Source: Histoplasma ohiense (Eukaryota; Ascomycota; Eurotiomycetes; Onygenales; Ajellomycetaceae). Taken from it: a DNA stretch of 64,000 nucleotides. This document shows positions 23,660 through 35,007 of this stretch, piece by piece. The number at the start of each line of letters is the position of its first letter. Position 1 is the stretch's first letter. A model generated the notes under the pieces. It saw only the letters and a program-made list of their open reading frames with translations, was not told the origin of the DNA and ran no database searches. Location of the stretch: contig JAEVHH010000001.1 in assembly GCA_017607445.1 (NCBI GenBank), positions 124,001 to 188,000 of the forward strand. The letters are read 5' to 3'. Made by a program: the position numbers and the translations under genes.

Positions 23660-23930
23660 CAAGTCTATACAGATGATACAGATAGCACAACATTCAGTAC
23701 AACTGATTCAATCAGTACAATAGACTCAATCAATACAATCAGTACAAACAGTACAATTGATTCAATCAGTACAATCAGCTCAATCAGTTCAATCAGTACA
23801 AATGATACAATCAGTTCAATCAATTCAATTGATACAAACAGTACAATTGGTACAATCAGTTCAATCAGTTCAATCAGTTCAATTGATTCAATCAGTTCAA
23901 CTGATGCAAATGATTAAATCAGTATGATTG
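23660..23930. repeat. Short tandem repeat after the LINE
   Basis: About 25 imperfect units of roughly 10 bp (TCAATCAGTA / CAATTGATA variants) directly follow the LINE coding end. Either the LINE's own 3' tail repeat or a local microsatellite expansion. Confidence 0.7.
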
Positions 23931-23959
23931 ACTCATCTATTTCAACTAGCTGTGATGTA

Positions 23960-25053
23960 ATCAGTACAATCTGTATGCTGACTCAGTTGACATGCTTCTG
24001 ACTGCAGATATGCACTCTTCTTCTTCTGTCTCACTGCTCTCTCTGTCTCTCTTCACTTCTTTTTTCTCACAATCTTCTTCAGTGCTCTCTCCTCTTTCTT
24101 CCCCTCAGATCTGTGCTGGATTATGTGACTGTAAGATGCCACAGAGAGCACAGTCTTTTCTTCACTCTCTTCTTTTTTTTTCTTTTCAGAACACTTACTT
24201 TTTCTCTTTTCTTTTGTCTATTTCATCTGTCTTTTCTCTGCTGTTAGAAGCACAGACAGTTCTCAGATCAACTGAGAAAGTTATCTTTCTCCATTCACTA
24301 TAAAATCTTTCAGACACAGCAGCAGCAGTTCCCTCAGAAACTGCACTATAGCCCCATCATGAATGATCATACATTGAATCAGAAATGAATGTGCAGCTTA
24401 GTAAAATTCTTTTCAATGAGCTGAGTCTTCTCAAGAGTTGCCATCTGAATTCTGTTTTCTTTCTCTCTATATACATAGAAATCTCTTCAGTATAGCACAT
24501 CTTCATGTCCTTCAGAAGGCTTCTGAAACATGAGTGCTGCCCATGTTTTCTTCAGAACATTAAATCAATACAAACAAACAAACAAATCACTGACAGTAGT
24601 TATGATGCTTTTCACTAAGATGTTGAGCACTTGTAGTGTGGCTTTCAGTGATCTGAGAATATTTGTGGCATTATTGCAGTTATCATTCATACTAGTTGCA
24701 TCTCTACCATGATTCAGATGCACTTCTAGCATATTTTGAATGACTGGAATTGTTTCATTCAATTCTTGTAGTAAAGTGTTGCATCAGTGTTGAAGTTTTT
24801 GCAATTCTTTCTCAGTCTGTAATTTTTTGATTCTTCTGATCACAGCTATCTTCTCAGTCTCAATTGCACTGAGATCTTCAGAGAAGATATCCTCTTCTGA
24901 ACTATGTTCAGAGTTCAATTTCATAGAAAAAGATGATGCTTGTTGCACACTTTCAGTGGCAGAAGTGTGTGTTTCACAGTTTTCTTTCATAATGTTTGCT
25001 GCTTCAGATTCAGTGGTAGCACAAGTACAGTGGATGCTGTGGATAGAGGTCAT
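23960..25053 (-). pseudogene. Gypsy-3 gag-like reading, minus-strand element (partial)
   Basis: From an ATG at 25053 on the minus strand, just inside the Gypsy-3 LTR and its PBS, a reading of about 160 residues runs with one stop near 24784. The first part is acidic and Ser/Glu-rich. A helical stretch ('IKKLQTEKELQKLQ') and a second part with no recognised motif follow. Further left it is fragmentary. Its place right after a 5' LTR suggests the Gag N-terminus, but I see no zinc knuckle. The left limit is uncertain. Confidence 0.45.
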
Positions 25054-25087
25054 GACTATTACTCAACAGACTGTCTCTCAAAGATTG

Positions 25088-25219
25088 AGTGATTAGAAAC
25101 TGTGAGGTGTAGTGACAGTGTGAAGAGTAACAGTAGAAGATAGTTTATAGTGTAGCAGAGATAATAGTAATATATTGTAAAGTGTAGTATAGTAGCATAA
25201 TGTAGTGTAGCTAATTGCT
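25088..25219 (-). promoter_or_regulatory. Gypsy-3 self-priming pair
   Basis: On the minus strand the PBS just past the LTR holds CTAATCACT (25096-25088). The LTR holds AGCAATTAG (25219-25211); the intact-CpG form AGCGATTAG is seen at 6532. These pair over 9 nt after allowing CpG decay. The same 9-mer is used by Gypsy-2. Confidence 0.5.
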
Positions 25220-25363
25220 AAGAAAGAAAAGAAAGAGAAAGAAGATGTGCAAAATACATACATTGATATATATATACATATAGAAATAGCAGTAGCAAGA
25301 GTATAATGAAAAGAGGTAAGAATAAGTGAAGATAATAAGGAAATAATAAACAAGTGCATTACA
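25101..25363 (-). repeat. Gypsy-3 5' LTR of a minus-strand element
   Basis: Reverse complement of the LTR at 6388, with plus-strand ends TGTGAGGTG...GCATTACA. A PBS and gag-like reading continue to its left on the minus strand. To its right it abuts the 3' part of another, plus-oriented Gypsy-3. Confidence 0.83.
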
Positions 25364-25597
25364 TCTTCATCTCATCTCTCATTTCTCACTTTCTCTTTCC
25401 TCTCATGCTCTCTCTGCCACCCTCTTCTTATACTGTCTCTGGTACTCATTAAGCATCAGACTTCATTTCAGATGCAAAGGCACTGGGAAATACCTCTCTT
25501 ATAGAACATTTGCTTTCTTCTCTCTACTCTTCTTCATCAACCCCTCCATCCATCAACACATTTGCTGAAGAAAGGTCTTTCCCCTCATGATCTCCTC

Positions 25598-26360
25598 TCA
25601 CATCTTCACACTATAAGGCTCATATTCTTCATATTCTGCTGTCTTCACTGCTGAAGTCTTCACAATCTTCTTCATTGACTCTTCAGTCAACTTCTCTGAC
25701 TTCTTCTCAGCTGACTTCTTCATCACAGAGTCTCTGAAGCTCATCACTCTTAAAACCCTCATATTCTTCTCCACACTCTTCTCTTTCTCTAATGTATTCA
25801 CTCTGAAAGAAATAGATACAACCACTGTCTTCATAATCTGCATCTCTGCAGACTCAGCTGCTGTCTGATACTGAGACCACAGAGCATTCACCCCTGCTCT
25901 GCTCTGAGCAGACAGCATTGCCAGATGAGATGTGTTCAATTGTTTAACTAAATGATGAAGATGACTTTTGTGGCTGATCATGTTCTTTCCAGCTGCCATC
26001 TCTGTGAAGATAAATGCTTGCCTGTGCATGATGTGCCTCAGAAGAGGTGTATCATGCATCTAGCATCATTATCAGTATATCACTATTCAAAAGCAAATTT
26101 GAAGAAAAAGAAAAAGGAAATAAGAATTAAAGAGAATCACTCATGAGTTTGCAGAATTTTTCTGCAGAGACACAAGCCTCACAATGCTTTCAAACATTTG
26201 ACTTCAACACATATCAAAAATCGATGTTCTCAAGTCTCAGAACACAACATTCACATGGAATTCAACTGTTGTGCATCATGTGATTAGGGCTAAATCTAGA
26301 ACAATATAACAAGTGAACAGCAAATGACACTATACAGAAATGAGCTAGTGACACATGTGA
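25598..26360 (-). pseudogene. Antisense passenger gene of Gypsy-3, copy 2
   Basis: Second copy of the gene at 5159-5954. The downstream exon starts at 26059 in phase 0 after a TAG acceptor and is open for 153 residues, including the Lys/Glu-rich tail; that is longer than in copy 1. Upstream, across an intron (about 26060-26144) whose donor also reads ATGAGT, the Cys6 module is readable but degraded: one cysteine is Tyr (TGT to TAT) and two codons are TGA. The last C-x2-C-x6-C is intact. It lies in the 3' part of a plus-oriented Gypsy-3 (25364-27075). Confidence 0.65.
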
Positions 26361-26817
26361 TCACACTAATAACACCACTGACAAGGAACACCAACAATAA
26401 TACATGATAAGTGCCCAAGAAACAACTTACTTAAAATTGAGATAACTGAGAGAGCTCATTTTGATAAAAAAGAGAGGAAGAGAGATTGATGATATAAAAA
26501 TTTAAAAATTTTTTGAGAATGAGAAATCACAGCAGAAGGGCAAGGAGCTTTGATGATGATCAAGTTAAAAAAGAAGAGAAATCTTCAAGAAGAAAGAAAT
26601 TCTTTTTGCTTCTCTGCATACAATCTCTAGCAATCAAAGAATTCATCAATTCCATCTCATTAGAAAATCAATAACAACATGTATACAAGCTATCTAGAGG
26701 ATGCGATCGATATACTGCTATCAACAAGTGGAACTTACAATACAGAAATGCAATTATCTACTAGCAAGCAATCTATACAATTGCTGAGAGCAGCTCTTAT
26801 AAAAAAAGAGAGGCAAT

Positions 26818-27075
26818 TGTAATGCACTCATTTATTATTTCCTTATTATCTTCACTTATTCTTATCTCTTTCTATTATACTCTTGCTACCGCTATTTCTA
26901 TATGTATATATATATTAATGTATGTATTTCGCACATCTTCTTTCTCTTTCTTTTCTTTCTTAGCAATTAGCTACACTATCTTACACTACTACACTCTACA
27001 ATATATTACTATTATCTCCACTACGCTATAAACTATCTTCTACTGTTACTCTTCACACTGTCACTACACCTCACA
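26818..27075 (+). repeat. Gypsy-3 3' LTR
   Basis: TGTAATGCAC...CCTCACA, preceded by a purine run (AAAAAAAGAGAGG) like the copy at 6388. 258 bp, with lost CpGs. Confidence 0.85.
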
Positions 27076-27097
27076 CTCTTTCTCTTTAGTAGCTCAA

Positions 27098-27629
27098 TGT
27101 AACGGGTGTACTTCGATTAACAATTTGGTACTATTCTAATTACAGATTACGAATTGATTAAGAAAGGAAAGAGAAAAGAAATCAGAAGAAAAGGTTGTAT
27201 GAAGAGGGTTCTTATAGAGAAAAGTTCAGAGTGGAAGAATATCAGAAGCCACTCCACAGTGGAGTGTGGAGTGGAAGAACATTAAGGGGTATGTGTAAGA
27301 ATTGTTAGAAACTACACAAGCGCGGAGTGTGGGGCGGGGGAATCATTGAGGGCTACGTGGAAGAATTGTTAGAGACTACGCGAGCGCGGAACATGGAGCG
27401 GGAGAATGTTAGGAGCTACACAGAAGAATTGTTAGAGACTATGTGAGCACAGAGCATGGAGTGGAAGAATGTTAAGAGCTATGTGAAGAATCGTTAGAAC
27501 TACGCGAGCGCAGAGCACGGAGCGGAAGAACATCGAGGGTTACGCGAGGTCACAACAGCCAGGAACGAGCGGGTGCAGGAGGGGAGTTGGTTGCGTAAGA
27601 TAATTACTAACAGATGCTAACCCATCACA
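27098..27629 (-). repeat. Gypsy-1 solo LTR with target duplication
   Basis: Plus-strand ends TGTAACGGG...CATCACA, 532 bp (four 63-bp subrepeats). It is flanked by CTCAA on both sides (27093-27097 and 27630-27634), so it is a solo LTR left by LTR-LTR recombination. It keeps more CpGs than most copies in the window. Confidence 0.9.
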
Positions 27630-28269
27630 CTCAAGTAGTTTTGATTATTTTTCACAATCATTTCAAAGTGTAAATGATCTTGACTTCATTGATATCATAT
27701 TGAGTTGAGTTCAACTTATATATACATTCAAGAGCTTTTATAAATATATTGTATTTATGTAGATTACTGCTATAATAGACAGATGAATCAGTGAGCTGAA
27801 TTTTCTGCTGATTAGCTGAAACAGATATTGCAGATGCTGCTAACTCAACAACTACTGATTAAGAAGTATTTAAGAGTGAATTCATCTCAGATATGATAAT
27901 TAAAATACTCAATTCTTGAAGAGGTAAAAGATTGAGTGAATCAAACTGTAAACAGTGATGTAAGAATTAGCTGCTTATATCACATAAGATTACTAAGACT
28001 CTATATTATAGAATGTAAAAGTCAGATTAAAACAGAATGATCTGCTAATCTCTAAAAGATTGAGTCAGCTGCTATCTATATATACAGTATTGTAAATAGA
28101 TTGAACTTGCTATGATATAGATGATGTAGTATGAGATAAGTGGTAAGATAATATCTTGATTTCAAATCTGATATGATATTGACAGTGCTATATTCAATGA
28201 TGTTATATCTTCAAAGCTATTATTAATTTCAGTCTAGCACTGACATCTTAGTGTGGGTTTCTTACATTT
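27630..28269. other. AT-rich stretch without recognised content
   Basis: No reading frame, repeat match within the window, or RNA gene is seen. It is probably decayed sequence of the SF1 helicase family that follows at 28270, but I cannot align it. Confidence 0.4.
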
Positions 28270-28620
28270 TTATTCTCATTTTCATTGTTATTTTTATTTC
28301 AATTGACTGCTTATCAAGATCAGCCTTGAGCTGTGTTTGAATCATATTTTTTATAATTACTTTAAAATCAAAAACTGTGATGTATTTTTTCAGATTGCTG
28401 AAAGAGATCTACTGTTCAATCTGATACTGAAAATACTAATCAGATTCAGAGTAATCTTCAATCTGAAAGATAATACAGTTGAAATAATCAGAATATTATT
28501 TAAAGAAATTATTCATCAAAAAATTTGCAAAGTTGTGAAACTGTTGAATGAAATCTTCAAAAAAAATGTCAAAGTTCAGACTTCTAACAATTATGAAGAC
28601 TCTGATAGATGATGAAGTGC
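28270..28620 (-). pseudogene. Fragment of the SF1 helicase pseudogene (second copy)
   Basis: Aligns on the same strand with 61290-61509, the N-terminal part of the helicase reading at 58861-61508, including the stretch around 'CDVFFQIAERDLLFNLIL' on the opposite strand. More decayed than the right-hand copy. This shows the helicase gene is itself repeated, which would expose it to repeat-induced mutation. Confidence 0.6.
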
Positions 28621-29119
28621 TGAATAAAAATAGATTGAAGATGATATTGATCTAAATATACTATGATTTAAAGTCTCAATCATTAGATATATTATAGATA
28701 TGAATATTGTTGATATCTGTATTGTATTATTTAAAAATATAGTTGAATTCAAAAAGATAATAGAAATCATAGAGTTTTTTGAAGTGATATATCAAGTTCT
28801 TAATCTTGTTCAGAAGAATCTCAATGCTGATGTTGTTGCAGACAGTGATCTTATAAAAGTTCATATACTGCAGCAGAAGACAGATTGCTGCATGATATCT
28901 TTCTTTAAAAATGATTACAGAATCAAAATCTGTAAACTTCAGATTTAAAATGATTTTATACTTCTTTTTGATATAGGTTATCAGATAGATACAGTACAAA
29001 ATAAGATCAAATGAAACTATGATTTACTCTATATAGATGATATAATGCTATGAGTGTTATCAAAAATCATTATCTATCAAAAGAAGTTTAATGTATTTAT
29101 GCTCTAGTTCTATTTTGAA
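28621..29119. repeat. Left flank of minisatellite locus 1
   Basis: AT-rich sequence shared with 44163-44569 (from about 28720) and partly with 36785-36919. In all three places it leads into the same 18-bp minisatellite, so flank and array were duplicated together. The small ORFs here are not supported as genes. Confidence 0.65.
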
Positions 29120-29583
29120 TCAGTAATGATAGTGATAGATAGATTCACTGCAGTAGATTGATTGACAGTGATAGATTAGCAGCAATAGATTAGCAGTGAT
29201 AGATAGATTGACAGTGGTAGATAAATTGACAGCAGTGATAGATAGATTAGCAGTGATAGATAAATTGACAGTGAGGGATAGCTTAGCAGCAAGGGATAGC
29301 TTAGCAGCGAGGGATAGATTAGCAGCGAGCGATAGCTTAGCAGCAAGAAATAGCTTAGCAGTGAGGGATAGCATAGCAGTGAGGGATAGTTTAGCAGTGA
29401 GGGATAGCTTAGCAGCAAGGGATAGCTTAACAGTGAGGGATAGATTAGCAGCGAGGGATAGCTTAGCAGCAAGGGATAGCTTAGCAGTGAGGAATAGCTT
29501 AGCAGTGAGGGATAGTGTAGCAGTGAGGAATAGTTTAGCAGTGAGGGATAGCTTAGCAGCAAGAGATAGCTTAGCAGCGATGA
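29120..29583. repeat. 18-bp minisatellite, locus 1 left half
   Basis: About 25 units of 18 bp (GATAGCTTAGCAGTGAGG and variants), with shorter GATAGATTGACAGT units at the left. Being a multiple of three and stop-poor, it gives open frames on both strands, which are not genes. It is split from 34350-34590 by a Gypsy-1 insertion. Confidence 0.9.
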
Positions 29584-30117
29584 TGTAACAGACATACTTT
29601 GATTAATGATACAGCACTATTCTAATACAGATTACAAATTGATTAAGAAAAGAAAGAGAAAAGAAATCAGAAGAAAAGATTGTACAAAGAGGGTTCTTAT
29701 AGAGAGAAATTCAGATTGAAAGAATATCAGAAGTCACTTCATAGTGGAGCACAGAGTGGAAGAATATTAAGAGCTATGTGAAAGAATCATTAGAAACTAC
29801 ACAAGCACAGAGTGTGGGACAGAAGAATCATTGAGAGCTATGCAGAAGAATTGTTAGAAACTATATGAGCACAGAGTGTGAAGTGGAAGAATCACTGAGA
29901 GCTACATGAAAGAATTGTTAGAGACTATATGAGTGCAGAGCATGGAGTGAAAGAATGTTAGAAGCTACACAGAAGAATTATTAGACACTACATAAATGAA
30001 AAGCATGGAGTGAAAGAATATCAAGGATTACACAAGATCACAATAGTCAGAAATGAGTGGATGCAGAAGAGAAGTTGATTGTATAAGTTAATTACTAACA
30101 GATGTTAATTCATCACA
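29584..30117 (-). repeat. Gypsy-1 3' LTR (534 bp)
   Basis: TGTAACAGAC...CATCACA on the plus strand, with four 63-bp subrepeats. The chromodomain end of pol (minus strand) follows directly at 30118. Confidence 0.9.
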
Positions 30118-32468
30118 TTATCCTCTTCTATCAGAGTGAGTGAGAACTTGTAGATGTTGAGAGTGATGATGTCCTTCAAGACAGACATGAATTCCCAGAT
30201 CAGATGATTGTATTCTACTCATTTGACAAGGTATTCACAGCAGTGATGATTAGAGTTATTTGCTTTGTACAGCTTCAGCAGCTTGTTGTCAGAATTCATC
30301 TGCTTTTACTGCTAGTCTTTATTGTTCTTCAAATGAGAGTTCTTGAGCTTGAAACTGATTGATATGTATGTGGGGTTCATCTGATTGTGTAGGACTTTCT
30401 ATGATTGCAGAGTTGATTAATCAATGCTCTCAGTGTTTTCATCTATCATTCAAGTTATCAGATGATATATCTTGTTCTCAGTGGAACAGAGCATCTGCAA
30501 GAGTGTTCTCTACTTCAGATCAATAATGAACTGTGAATGAAATATGATTAAGAAACAATGATCAATGTATATATCTCTCAATGAGTTTATAAGTGATTGT
30601 GAAGTACTCTAGATTCTTATGATCAGTAACAATCTTGAACTTCTCAACACTCATAAGTTTGAATTTTTATTTTTCAAGATATTGTATAATCAATAAAAGC
30701 TTCTTGTTGTAGATCTTGTAGTTGCATTCAGTGAGTAACATCTTTTTTGAAATGAAGACACAAGATTGTAGAACATTTTTGTTATTATATTGCATCAGTG
30801 CTTCATCTACTATATAATCTGAGATGTCTGTTGTGAGAATTGTATGTTTATCTGAATTGAATGATTGCAGTATTGAGATGTTTGTGAACATATGCTTCAG
30901 CTTTTTGAATGCTGTGTCTGCTTCATCAGTTCATTGAAATACAGTATCTTTTCAGATCAGATCTGTCAGTGATTGTATGATATTGAAGAAGTCTTTGATG
31001 AATCTTTGATAGAAGTTGATGAATTCTAAAAAGCTTCTAGTTTCTTTTACTGAGACTGATGTCTCTCAGTTGAGAATTGCTTTCATCTTCTTAGAATCCA
31101 TACATATGTCTTTTTCAGCTTCAATGATGAGTTTTAGATAGATTGTAGACTTGATTTTGAAATCACATTTGTCAATGTCCACTTGCAGTCTGGCTTTTTG
31201 TAGATGATCAAGCATTTGTTGTATGTGCTTGCAGTGCTCAGTAAGCAGTCCATCAGTGAAGATCAGAATATCATTTATATACACTGAGATGATCTCATCA
31301 AACAGATCTTATAGAGCTCAGTTAATGTATTTCTGAAACATGCTCAGAGCATTCACTAATCCAAAGAGAGTCACTGTTCATTCATATAATTCATAATGTG
31401 TATAATAAACAGTTAGTCATTTGTCACCTTCATTAATTCTTATCTTATAGAAGGCCACAGAGATGTCAAGCTTTGTAAATCATTTTACTTTTTCTATTTA
31501 TTTGAATGTTTCATTGATGAGTGAGAGAGAGTATCAGTTCTTCTATATAATCTTATTGAATTCTTGATAGTCAACACAGAATTGTAAGCCTTTTTCTGAT
31601 TTCTTTGCAAACAGTACAGATGCTGCAGCAGATGAGTTACTAATATGAATGAAGTCTTTGTTCAGTAGTTCATTGAATGTTTTTCATAGAATGAGAAGTT
31701 TGTTGTGTGATATGCTGTAGAGAGAATCTCAGAGTGATTGCAGATTCTTATCATTCTTCTTAATGAACTCAATTGTATGATCTATACTGAGTTCTCAGTG
31801 AGAAGGAAGCTTTTCAACTTCTTTCTCATTGAACACATCTGCAAAGTCTTTGTACAATTCAGATAGTTTCTTGCACAGTTTTTCAAAATCTTTGAGTTCT
31901 AGCTTTTCTAATGCTTTTTTGATATTCATTATACTAGCAGCAAACACTTGGACATTCTTCTTCTCATACACTTGATGAATTAGTAGTTTGTACATTTTCA
32001 TTGATATCTGAGTGAGATCAGCAGTTCTATTGACATTCTTCTTGTAAACATAATCACTTTCTGAGAAAATAAGACAGTGATTGCATGTGTTCAACAAGGT
32101 TTCAAATTCTGTGAGTCATGATAGATTGAGCATTAGATTGTACTCAAGATTTTGTATTTCATATATGTATATATTCTTTTTTTTATGTTCTTTTACATCA
32201 ATATTAAATCTTACCATGTTGTAGGAGGTGGATCCTCTGAGGCCATTAAATTCACTGAGTTTACACAGTTTGAAAAAGAGAATATGCTGGAGCTTATACT
32301 TCTCAATCAACTGAGTGTCTATAAGAGTATAGTGAAGAAAACCACTGTCTATCTTTGCTCATATGTTGACTAAGTTATTTACAATAACAGAGATTATGAT
32401 TGTATCTGCTTGTATCTTCTATTTGAATCTTCAGCTAGCTTTCTGCTTCTTGAGCTTTTGTCTGTATT
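30118..32468 (-). pseudogene. Gypsy-1 pol, deleted copy (PR-RT-RNase H, no integrase core)
   Basis: On the minus strand the protease lies near 32360-32120. RT lies near 31800-31020, with the catalytic box read as YIND instead of YxDD (Asp to Asn by G-to-A) near 31280-31250. RNase H lies near 30990-30660. The end of the integrase and a chromodomain remnant at 30250-30118 are joined directly to the RNase H-side sequence. The deletion removes the integrase catalytic core. TGA stops are frequent. Confidence 0.8.
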
Positions 32469-33497
32469 TTAGAGTGAGAGCTCATCTTATCTCTGTTCTT
32501 GCCTGTCCACAGATGATGCAACATTCACATGTGTGGGGAGTTTATTTGAGATGATCACATTCAGACATTGATTTGTGAAGTGCTCTGACTTGTTGCAGTG
32601 TATACAGACTTCTCTGATGATTCAGTCAGCAGTGTTCTTTTCTGAGATGTTGAAGACTCTCAGATGACTTGCATTTATGTGTGGAATTCAGTTCATTGAT
32701 TCTGATTCAGAGATGGGGGGTGCTGCAGAGCAGTTCAAGATGTATGTATTTATTCAGTGAAATTCTCTGTGATTTTGAAGCATATGAAACTGAGACAGAT
32801 CATTGTTCAATAGATGAAGATCAGCACAGAATTCACTGTATATTGAGAGCTTCAGACATTCTACACTTCAGTTATACAACTGAAAGTTCAAATTCTTGAA
32901 CAATATATTGATTTTGATGTTATTTCAGTCTTGCTCATCTGCTTCTAGAAGCTTGTGATTAAATTCAGAAAGATAAATTGCCAACACAACATTCATCTGA
33001 TGAGTCTGATTAAGTCAGTTCAATGTCTTGACTTGAAGTGTAGAATTGAGAAAGAAAGAGTTGAGTTGTTGAAAGACTAGCTCTGACATACACTGATTGT
33101 TCTGACAATGATTCATTCAGAGTTGAAATTTTACTAACACATTGTCATTCAATCTGCTATGAATATACCATGCTTGATTGAATAGTGAGTCTATTGCTTG
33201 TTCATTGATGTTCAATTTGGCATTTGCTTTTGACTTTCATATGAGATAGAGCACTAGATCTCTCTCATATTTGTTGAGGATTGAGAGCTTCTCTCTTGAG
33301 GGCTTTTTATGAGGCACAGATGTAGAAGAAACAGTGAATACAGAAGTGCTCATCTAAGTAAATTGTTGTTGCAATTCAGTCATCTGTAGTGTCTGTTGCT
33401 GAAGAATGCTTCATAGGTCTAAGTTATCATCTGCTGCATTCAGATGCAGTGGGTGTTCATAGAATTGCTTATAGTTCATTTCAATATCTAAGAATAT
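32469..33497 (-). pseudogene. Gypsy-1 gag, copy in the deleted element
   Basis: Aligned with the intact gag at 62454-63485. Length is 1029 against 1032 nt. The start codon is now ATA (33497), several codons are TGA, and the stop TAA is at 32469. The CCHC knuckle region is recognisable near 32590-32640 with changed residues. Confidence 0.8.
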
Positions 33498-33879
33498 ATA
33501 ATAGTAAAAAAAAAAAAGAAAAGAAATACTTGTAGATACTCAGTTCTCTCACAGATACTATTCACAGTGTTGCAGCACTAAGCTTTGTCAAGCTTCTTCA
33601 TGAACACTTTTCACAGTGTTACAGTTTGTAGACACTCAGATCTTGTAGAACACAGTCAATTGTGTCTCAGACACTTAGACACAACAGTCTATATAACTAA
33701 TGATAGAGACACTTGAGCTCATAAGAGATCTCTTGTAATAACTAGACACTCAGATCTGTAAACAATGCACTCAGACATAAGAACTAATAATAAAACACTC
33801 AGATCATAAATGATACACTCAGATGTAAGAATTAATAACAAGACACTCAGATCTTAAACACAGAAGAATCAATTTGTAA

Positions 33880-34349
33880 TGTAATGAATGTACTTTGATT
33901 AACAATCTAGCACTATTCTAATACAGATTATGAATTGATTAAGAAAAGAAAGAGAAAAGAAATCAGAAGAGAAGATCATACAAAGAGGGTTCTTATAGAG
34001 AGAAATTCAGAGCAGAAGAATATCAGAAGCTGCTTCATACTGAAGCATGAAGTGAAAGAACATTAAAAGCTACACAGAAGAATTGTTAGAAACTATACAA
34101 GCACAGAGCATAAGACAGAAGAATCACTGAGAGCTATACAGAAGAATTGTTAGAGACTACACAAATGCAGAGCACAGAGCAGAAGAACATTAGAAGCTAC
34201 ACAGAAGAATCATTAGAAACTATACAAGCACAGAGCACAGAGCAGAAGAACATCAAGAGTTACATGAGATCACAATGGTCAGAAATGAGCAGGTGCAGAA
34301 GAGGAGTTGATTGCATAAGTTAATTACTAACAGATGCTAACCTGTCACA
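33880..34349 (-). repeat. Gypsy-1 5' LTR (470 bp)
   Basis: Plus-strand ends TGTAATGAATG...CTGTCACA. It is 64 bp shorter than its partner LTR, one 63-bp subrepeat fewer (three instead of four). Confidence 0.88.
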
Positions 34350-34590
34350 GATGGATAGCGTAGCAGCAAGAGATAGCTTAGCAGTGAGGAATAGCTTAGC
34401 AGTGAGAGATAGCTTAGCAGTGAGGGATAGCTTAGCAGCAAGAGATAGCTTAGCAGTGAGGGATAACTTAGCAGCAAGAGATAGCTTAGCAGCAAGAAAT
34501 AGCAGTGGTAGATAAATTGACAGCAAGAAATAGCTTAGCAGCAAGGGATAGCAGCAAGAGATAGCTTAGCAGCAAGAGATAGCTTAGCAG
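34350..34590. repeat. 18-bp minisatellite, locus 1 right half
   Basis: Continuation of the GATAGCTTAGCAGTGAGG array interrupted by the Gypsy-1 element, about 13 units. It ends at a shared right flank. Confidence 0.88.
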
Positions 34591-35007
34591 AGTATGCACT
34601 AGCTAATTGTGCCGAGGTATCTTTTTGTTACTTGGCAGACACGTGTGGCTGGGAGGTACTCAGAGGGGACTTGACACAGGTGTGTTGGAACACAAAAATT
34701 GATCAGAGTTTTTTCAAACAGAGAATCAAGAATAACTCAAGCAACTGTGGATAAAATTAAACAAGATTTTAATAGATTATCAATATAAAATAGATCTATC
34801 TCTGATCAAAATCTGAGTTGATTTGACCCAGTATTGATGGAGTAATTTGATGAAATGTTAAAAATCCACCCAAGCAAATGCCAAAACACTAACTTTGAAG
34901 ATCAGTGGAGGTTTACTCGAAGTAACCCTAAGGAAGCTAAGATATTTCTGGTTAGTGTGAACTTAATTTGTTAGCAAAAACAGGTGAACCTCAGCAGAGT
35001 TCAATGT
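34591..35007. repeat. Right flank of minisatellite locus 1
   Basis: Shared with 45216-45815 (for example the TATGCACTAGCTAATTGTGC and TGTTGGAACACAAAAATTG stretches and 'CAGTGGAGGTTTACTC'). This copy lacks about 165 bp present at 45545-45710. It keeps a few CpGs. TGTTGGAA is a common copia LTR start, but I see no matching LTR end or PBS, so the identity stays open. Confidence 0.55.

Larger units (their letters stand above)
29584..34349 (-). mobile_element. Gypsy-1 element, integrase-deleted
   Basis: Minus-strand element with LTRs at 29584-30117 (3') and 33880-34349 (5'). Flanks GATGA (29579-29583) and GATGG (34350-34354) are a target duplication with one G-to-A change. It carries gag, protease, RT and RNase H. 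About 1.27 kb covering most of the integrase is missing between about 30250 and 30255 compared with the element at 37309. It is inserted within minisatellite locus 1. Confidence 0.9.

Noticed and set aside
23992..24303. 103-codon Ser/Phe-rich open frame
   Set aside because: Low complexity on the strand opposite a gag-like reading; no family or start-context support.
25101..27075. DNA transposon with 260-bp terminal inverted repeats
   Set aside because: The same 260-bp unit occurs as a solo LTR with a 5-bp duplication (51423), has a PBS and a polypurine tract, and the outer flanks here show no target duplication.
29176..29595. Open frames on both strands at 29176-29595, and similar ones at 34320, 43390 and 45004
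   Set aside because: 18-bp minisatellite translated in stop-free frames.
34684..35007. Copia-type LTR starting TGTTGGAA
   Set aside because: Only the start resembles copia; no matching terminal CA end, PBS, or partner LTR could be defined.
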